A stretch of DNA of 64,000 nt. Origin: Leucaena leucocephala (lineage: Eukaryota; Streptophyta; Magnoliopsida; Fabales; Fabaceae). Position numbers and translations under genes: made by a program. The notes under the pieces are model-generated. The model saw nothing but the letters and a program-made list of their open reading frames with translations. It was not told the origin of the DNA and did no database searches. The stretch is from the NCBI GenBank assembly GCA_037074615.1, contig CM073527.1, positions 23,560,848 through 23,624,847 on the forward strand, read 5' to 3'. Shown one piece after another: positions 58,513 through 64,000 of the stretch; position 1 is the first letter of the stretch; each line of letters starts with the position of its first letter.

Positions 58513-59808
58513 ATGGCACAAGATCGATATGCCCTGCTTGAACATTCATGCCAAATATCGCGAAGTGCATGGCCCAAGATCCAAAGGGTGGCACATCATC
58601 TGAGAACTCGAGAAGCTTTTGCAAAGTACTACTCTCCTAAGATGCTGTCCCTGGGTCCCATTCACCATGGCGAACCCCATCTTCATTTAGGAGACAAGTA
58701 CAAACTCATGTGGGCATCCATGTATGTTGAAGCTGACCGTAATAATGGCAAGGCCCAACGTTTGCATCAAGAGATTGTACGAAACATTAAGGATCTCAAG
58801 GATATATACACTGAAGATGCCATTCGAAACTTCAACGACGATGAACTTGCGTGGATGTTGTTTGTGGACGGATGCGCTCTGCTTCAGATACTGAAGCATC
58901 CAGATATATTGAAACCAGAACCACTCAGAGCCAAGGTTGACCAGATGGCTCTTGTTCGCCAAGACGTGCTCTTGCTGGAGAACCAACTTCCCTTCAGACT
59001 CCTCCAGCTCTTGAGTGATGTACCTGACTACAAGCTAATCACCGACATCGACAACTTCCTTCTTTGTCTTCATTTTTCACCAAAACAAAAGCCCCAGAAG
59101 ATTAATGGAGCCGAACAAGGTGATCAGCCTCATCAGTCGTGTGTAATTGATGTTGATCCTACTTTACGTAATCCAGTTCATCTTCTTGATCAACTGCGGA
59201 AGAAAGTGTTGCGTGATTTTCATCCCAAAGATCCGGAAGCATTCGGAAACAGCCAGATAACGTACAGGAATTTGAAAGAGCTGAAGGCAGCAGGGATTCA
59301 AGTAAAAAGAAGCAAGTCAAGGAGTCCCATCGATATCACTTTCTCTTCTTACTGTTTCGGCGGAGAACTGAAATTTCCAGACATAATAGTGGACGAAACG
59401 ATCGCTCCGACATTCCTGAACTTGATGGCTTACGAGGTGTGCCCAGATTTCGAGAACAAGTACGAGATAAGCTCGTACGTAGAATTCCTGGACTCGCTGA
59501 TCGACCACCCGGACGATGTGAAGGAATTGAGGAAGGCCCGCGTTCTGCACAACGGGCTCGGCAGTGACGAGGAAGTGGCCGAACTGTTCAATGTCATAAG
59601 CACAGATCTGGTACCAAACGCTGCCATATATGCGTCTCTTAGAACTAACATAGAAAGGCATTACCAGAAGGAGTACAAGACGTGGTTCGCTCTGGCTTAT
59701 AATGCCTACTTCAGCAACCCTTGGTCCATTATTGCCTTCATTGGTGCTTCCGTGGCTCTTCTTCTCACTTTCATCCAAACTTGGTTTGCCGCTTTCCCCT
59801 CTCATTGA
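58513..59808 (+). CDS. DUF247 (UPF0481) family protein, 431 aa
   Basis: Plant-specific membrane-anchored protein of unknown biochemical role. DUF247 members are numerous, and some control self-incompatibility in grasses. Single exon; the start is the ATG at 58513 (MAQDRYALLEH), since the frame upstream is open only from a GTG. Family features: YYSPKMLSLGPIHHGEPHL near the N-terminus, WMLFVDGCALLQIL, QDVLLLENQLPFRLLQLL, NLMAYEVCPDFENKYEISSY and DEEVAELFNVIS. One C-terminal transmembrane helix (WSIIAFIGASVALLLTFIQT) precedes a short tail. All parts of the domain are present, so it looks functional. Two degraded relatives follow at about 60.9 and 62.5-63.9 kb in the same orientation, evidence of a local tandem duplication. 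Confidence 0.93.
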   Translation: MAQDRYALLEHSCQISRSAWPKIQRVAHHLRTREAFAKYYSPKMLSLGPIHHGEPHLHLGDKYKLMWASMYVEADRNNGKAQRLHQEIVRNIKDLKDIYTEDAIRNFNDDELAWMLFVDGCALLQILKHPDILKPEPLRAKVDQMALVRQDVLLLENQLPFRLLQLLSDVPDYKLITDIDNFLLCLHFSPKQKPQKINGAEQGDQPHQSCVIDVDPTLRNPVHLLDQLRKKVLRDFHPKDPEAFGNSQITYRNLKELKAAGIQVKRSKSRSPIDITFSSYCFGGELKFPDIIVDETIAPTFLNLMAYEVCPDFENKYEISSYVEFLDSLIDHPDDVKELRKARVLHNGLGSDEEVAELFNVISTDLVPNAAIYASLRTNIERHYQKEYKTWFALAYNAYFSNPWSIIAFIGASVALLLTFIQTWFAAFPSH

Positions 59809-59998
59809 TAATCTTAGACCCCTCACTTGGCAATAAGGATGTATCTTTTTGCAGTTTGCCCTTCTAGTTTATAGTACGTGAAAAATTTATTAGTGTGTGA
59901 TGGTATTTAATCAATTTAAACACAGCTTTTGATTGAAGTGATCGGATCCTTTTTAATGGGTACGTAAGACTCAGAGCTTGCTTTGTCGTTTGCACATT

Positions 59999-60035
59999 CA
60001 CGTCAATAATGACTCTAGTAGTCATCATTGACGTG
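59999..60035. repeat. Short palindrome with two TGACGT/ACGTCA cores
   Basis: Left arm cacgtcaataatgact and right arm agtcatcattgacgtg are inverted copies with one mismatch around a 5-base loop. Each arm contains ACGTCA/TGACGT, a bZIP (TGA-type) binding core. It lies about 190 bp downstream of the intact DUF247 stop codon. It could be a terminator-like hairpin or a paired bZIP site; neither is proven. Confidence 0.6.
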
Positions 60036-60444
60036 AGACGCATCATTTCTTTATGAAAACTTAAGACGCGAGCTGAGCAACACCAGTAACCCTTATCCTC
60101 AAAGAACTTATGACCTAGTGATATAAAAACTCATGAGAGATTGTGGGTTTAGGGTTTATTTCTAAATGAAAACAATGACATGTGCTTTCATCTTCACATG
60201 TGAGCAAGTACAAGTACATCAAATGGATTCATCATGACCAGCCTTTGAAACTTCCAAAACAGATTTGGACGGATGCAATATGTATTATACACAGTGGCAG
60301 AGTGATTAATCAGGAGTGCAAGATAATTTAACTTAAAAGTTAATAATTAAGAAAATAATAATTTAATAATTAAAAAAATAATTACTTTAAGCCTAAAAAG
60401 GGTAATATAATGACATAAATATAATGAACAAACCTTTTCATTTC

Positions 60445-60586
60445 AAAAAATTAGATTGGGAAAATTGATATAGTCTTTTATATAAATATATTTTTTTATG
60501 CTAATGAAAAATATGACGGAACTAAGGAGGGAGTGTAATTCATATTTATATGAAAGACTATATCAATTTTCCCAATCTAATTTTTT
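60445..60586. repeat. 45-bp inverted repeat, near-perfect hairpin
   Basis: Arms 60445-60489 and 60542-60586 are reverse complements with a single difference (T versus C, which would be a G-U pair in RNA), around a 52-base loop. The arm core reads ttagattgggaaaattgata. Transcribed, it would form a 45-bp stem. The equivalent place near 61810-61930 in the next duplicated unit does not keep the stem. Confidence 0.9.
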
Positions 60587-60924
60587 ATCAAGAATTCTCT
60601 CATCGTACCAACTGCAGCTGGACGGTGATGAATATTGAGCAGTAGGGCTAATCCGTGTTCATTCGCTTTGAATGATGATGACGAAGAAAAATTAAGATGC
60701 CTGCTAAGCATCACCAACCAACAAGCCTTCATCATGAGTAACTAAGCACAAATTCACTTGATAGAATCCATCACCAACATTTGAAACTTCGAAACAATTA
60801 TATGAAAACATTAAATAAAGGTTTTGCATTTGGGTTATACACCTTACTGTGGTACGGCTCAAATAAGAATGACGCATCTTTGTTCCTCGCATCATATACT
60901 ATACTTGTCTTGATTATATTTGCG

Positions 60925-61135
60925 TGGATGCTGTTTGTGGACGGATGCGCTCTGCTTCAGATCCTCAAGCATCCAGACAAATTGGACCCAGAACCACTCA
61001 GAGCCCAGGTTGAGTTGTTCGCCAAGACGTGCTCTTGCACGGACACCAACTTCCCTTCCGACTCCTCCAGCTCTTGACCGATCTACCTGACAACAAGCTG
61101 ATCAAAGACATCGACTACTTCCTCCATTGAGACGC
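60925..61135 (+). pseudogene. DUF247 fragment (pseudogene)
   Basis: A short piece of the DUF247 coding region encodes AWMLFVDGCALLQILKHPDK and PEPLRAQVELFA, nearly identical to the intact upstream gene. It is followed by a shifted frame in the QLPF region and ends with YFL near 61126. The N-terminal and C-terminal two-thirds are missing. It is preceded at 60857-60916 by DNA that matches the 5' flank of the intact gene (58101-58160), so an internal deletion joined promoter-side DNA to mid-gene sequence. Confidence 0.85.
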
Positions 61136-62540
61136 ATCATTTCTTTTTCACAGAGATTATATATATGCTTTGAGTAACCATTTTGGATTTTTCAGTACGT
61201 ACGTAGTTGCCTTCTGCCATGGAAACTTAAGATGCGAGCTGAATGACACCGATGACACGCATGCCTTCATCTTCATGTGCAAGCAAGAACAAGTACACAA
61301 AATGGAATCCACGACAAACCTTTGAAACTTCAGCACTTGGAGCTGCAAAAGATTTGAACTGGCAACATATAGCCTTGAACCTTGATCGGTTTAAATTTAC
61401 TAGTTTTTTAAAAAAATATTTTTATTACTTATTTTAATTCTAAAATTAAAATAATAAAGAAGTTATTTTTAAATTCTTTATTTAAAAGTATGTTAAAGTA
61501 TAAGTTAATTGAAATTAAAAAAAATGCTAAAACATAGCGTCTCAGAAAGAAATTCACCTTTTTCGTTTTATTAATTTTTTATCATACCAAACTTATTTCT
61601 AAAACCTGTTCTATTTTACTTCTTCCAATTTTATTTAATTATAAGATACTTGCTGAAGGAGGAGTTTTGTGATCCTTTTTATACGATATCATATTAATTA
61701 TTTAGTACAATTCTTTTCTTTTATCCCTATTCGATGTTGATGTACGAAAAGCAGAAGTGTGTGTGTGTGCGTGTTTTTTTTTTAATTTTTAAATGGGCAT
61801 AATGAGTTTTAAGATTTTTTTTTTTAATTCTAATGAAAAATGCTGAAGTAGCTTCTAGATGGAACAGGAGGGAATATCATCCAGGTTTTCTTGCTTATAT
61901 CTATTTTATCAAAAATCCTCTCATCATGCCAGAAGGTGGTTCTCAGAGTTATATTTATATCAATCGTGGTCGCTGCCGCTGGACGTTGACGAATATTGAG
62001 CAGTAGGCCTAATCAGTGTTCATTCGTTTTGCATCAACAAAACAACAACAACAATAATTGTTTTTGCTTTAGTAAAGTAAAATATACCGCGGAAACTGAT
62101 GCATCATTCCTCCTTTCATTTACTTTACTTATCTCAGTTGCTTCTGCCATGAAAAATTAAGATGCGAGCCGAGCAACGCCAACAAACATGCCTTCAAAGT
62201 ATAAATAAGCACAAATTCACTGGATAGAATCCATGACCAACATATGAAAGTTCAAACAATGAAAGGATGTTTAACATGGGTCCATTAACACATAAGATGA
62301 CGGCGGATTAGATCATGTCTGATTCAAACTAGCTAGTTCCTTCAACACGCAATCTCGGGAGCTATGCCAAACTTGAAATATCTGCAAAGCTACTTCATCC
62401 TTTTAATGTAAGCGTAAACAGTCGTTTCCACCATATATGAACTAATTAAATTCTGAGACTTGACGCCCATGTAGTGTTCATATAAATCTCATACAAACAC
62501 CTTCGCTTGAGGCATCCACATTCTCAAATCGCAGTATAAC

Positions 62541-63870
62541 ATGGATATTCAAGCTCTGCTTGAGCAGCTACAGAGCCCATGCCAAATATCACGAAGCGCA
62601 CGCCCCAAGATACAAAGGGTGCCACATCATCTGAGGACTTGAGAAGCTTTAGCCAAGCACTACTTTCCTAGGATGGTGTCACTGTGTGTCCCATTCATCA
62701 CGGTGCAACCCATCTTGAGTTAGGAGAGAAGTACAAGCTTATGTGGGCATCCATGTATGTCCGAAGAGATCAAGAAAGTGCCCATCGTCCGCATGGAAAG
62801 ATTGCAGAAAACATCAAGGCACTGAAGAATCAATACATTGAAGATGCGATCGGTCACTTTAACAACCAGCAACTGGCGCAGATGTTTTTGGATGGTTGCG
62901 CTCTGCCTCAAATCTTAAAGAATCCAGACATCTTGCATGACCCTGAACCTCTCAATGCCAAGGTTGACCTGCTTGCTCGTTAGCCAGGATGCGCTTTTGT
63001 TAGAGAACCAACTTCCCTTCCGAGTGCTTCAGCTCTTGAACGAAGTCTCCCACACTACTGCTGAGCTTCTCGCCAAAGACATAGACAAGTTCCTTCGTTG
63101 TCATCATTTTTCCACAGAAACACCTGGTCAGCATCCAGCTGAAGGTAATTCTCAACAACACGTAATTCGTCAGAATTCAGCCCAAGGTGATTCTCATCAA
63201 CATGTATTTGACCCCCACCCTGCTCCTTCACAGGAATCTCCTCCAGTCCATCTTCTTGATGAGCTGAGGGGGAACGTGTTGGCTGGATTTCGTCCTCCTG
63301 AAAAGAAACTGATGTGAAAGTTGGCACGATAACACAGGAATATGAAGGAGCTGAAAGCAGCAGGGATTCAAGTGAAAAGGAGCGACTCGCAGCATCCCAT
63401 CGACTTCACTTTCTTCTCCTGCTGGTTAAGTGGATAAATGAGACTTCCAGAGTTAGTGGTGGACGATACAACTGCATCAACATACCTGAACTTGATGGCG
63501 TACGAGGCGTGCTCAGATTTTGAGAACAAGTACGAGATAAGCTCTTACGTAGAATTCCTGGACTCAGTGATCGACCACGCGGACGATGTGAAGGGGCTGA
63601 GGAAGGCCTGCGTTCTGCACAACGGGCTTGGCAGTGATAAGGAAGTGGCCAAACTGTTTAACGTCATAAGCAATGACGTGGTGCCTGACGCAGCTATGGG
63701 TCTCTTAGAGAAGAAATGGAAAAGCATTACCAGCAGAAACACAACACATGGTACGCTCAAGCAATGGATACCTATTTCAGCAACCCTTGGGCACTCATTG
63801 CCCTCATTGGTGCTTCTGCAGGCCTTCTTCTCACTGTTGTCCAAACTTGGTTTACTGTTTTCCCCGTGCT
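62541..63870 (+). pseudogene. DUF247 pseudogene, nearly full length
   Basis: Second duplicate of the DUF247 gene, recognisable end to end but broken. The ATG at 62541 starts MDIQALLEQLQ. An in-frame TGA at 62640-62642 replaces an Arg codon. A small insertion near 62679-62684 shifts the frame before HHGATHLELGEKYKLMWASM. Another slip near 62980 precedes SQDALLLENQLPFRVLQLL, and another near 63315 precedes ELKAAGIQVKRS. A TAA at 63435-63437 replaces a Glu codon, and a slip near 63700 moves the C-terminal transmembrane segment (ALIALIGASAGLLLTVVQTW) to another frame. At least two stops and four frameshifts relative to the intact copy make it non-coding as a whole. Confidence 0.92.
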
Positions 63871-64000
63871 AAATCCAATAATAATAAGGACCTACCTACA
63901 CCCTCCTTTCAGCACTTCTACCATATTCTATTTTCGTGATTATATTTCATCAAACAGCTTTGAATTGATTGCAGTGATTGTATCCTTTTTAATTAATGGG
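63871..64000. other. 3' flank of the DUF247 pseudogene
   Basis: Non-coding; includes 'caaacagctttgaattgattgcagtgat', similar to the flank of the intact DUF247 gene (near 59920-59943), so the duplication continues to the window edge. Confidence 0.6.

Larger units (their letters stand above)
59809..62540. other. Duplicated flanking DNA in the DUF247 cluster
   Basis: A segment with the core TTAAGA(C/T)GC(G/C), followed by related sequence including AACTTC about 100-170 bp on, recurs near 60060, 60692, 61229 and 62158. A second shared segment (gaatattgagcagtag) occurs near 60630 and 61990. These are remains of repeated duplication of the DUF247 unit. The interval also contains a DUF247 fragment, a 45-bp inverted repeat and a small ACGT-containing palindrome. 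Confidence 0.65.

Overview
This window is nuclear DNA from a flowering plant, most likely a eudicot. It has AT-rich intergenic sequence, GT-AG introns, plant-specific gene families (WOX, Dof/CDF, class III peroxidase, DUF247, PSY peptide), small TIR elements and a decayed RTE-type LINE. There are no operons and no CRISPR array, and I found no tRNA or rRNA genes. All gene models were built by hand by joining exons at GT-AG sites with matching phase.

Layout. 1.8-8.0 kb, minus strand: an intron-less cation/calcium exchanger (CCX) and a three-exon choline-transporter-like (SLC44/CTL) gene. 10.8-15.5 kb: a four-exon GT14 glucuronosyltransferase-like gene (+) and ribosomal protein uS5/RPS2 (-). 17.2-20.8 kb: seven exons that encode only the C-terminal, TBP-binding half of the Pol III factor BRF1 (+). 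24.0-24.5 kb: a three-exon gene for a PSY-type tyrosine-sulfated peptide precursor (-), easily missed because each exon is short. 24.8-31.3 kb: LINE remnant and MITE-like sequence. 31.6-33.9 kb: a cycling Dof factor (+). 35.8-36.8 kb: a class III peroxidase (+) that lacks one conserved disulfide cysteine. 40.6-41.9 kb: a WOX11/12-like gene with frameshifts and a stop in the homeodomain (pseudogene, +). 45.1-46.5 kb: an R2R3-MYB of subgroup 21 (-), whose third exon carries the conserved C-terminus. 46.5-53.7 kb: a gene-poor stretch with two TIR elements. 53.8-57.4 kb: a VAR3-like chloroplast RanBP2-type zinc-finger protein (+). 58.5-63.9 kb: a DUF247 locus with one intact gene, one small fragment and one multiply broken copy (+).

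From memory, the order VAR3 - MYB56 - WOX12 - PER57 - choline-transporter-like - CCX matches Arabidopsis At5g17790 to At5g17860. The GT14, WOX and peroxidase neighbours also recall the related At3g036xx block. The window is therefore an expanded, conserved syntenic block into which or beside which RPS2, the BRF1 fragment, PSY, CDF and DUF247 are placed. The genes are functionally independent: ion and choline transport, cell-wall glycan synthesis, translation, Pol III transcription, peptide signalling, photoperiod transcription and plastid biogenesis.

The most notable points are the stand-alone BRF1 C-terminal gene, the hidden PSY precursor, the cysteine-deficient peroxidase, the dead WOX gene in a conserved position, a nearly perfect 45-bp inverted repeat beside the DUF247 copies, and clear duplication-and-decay in the DUF247 cluster.
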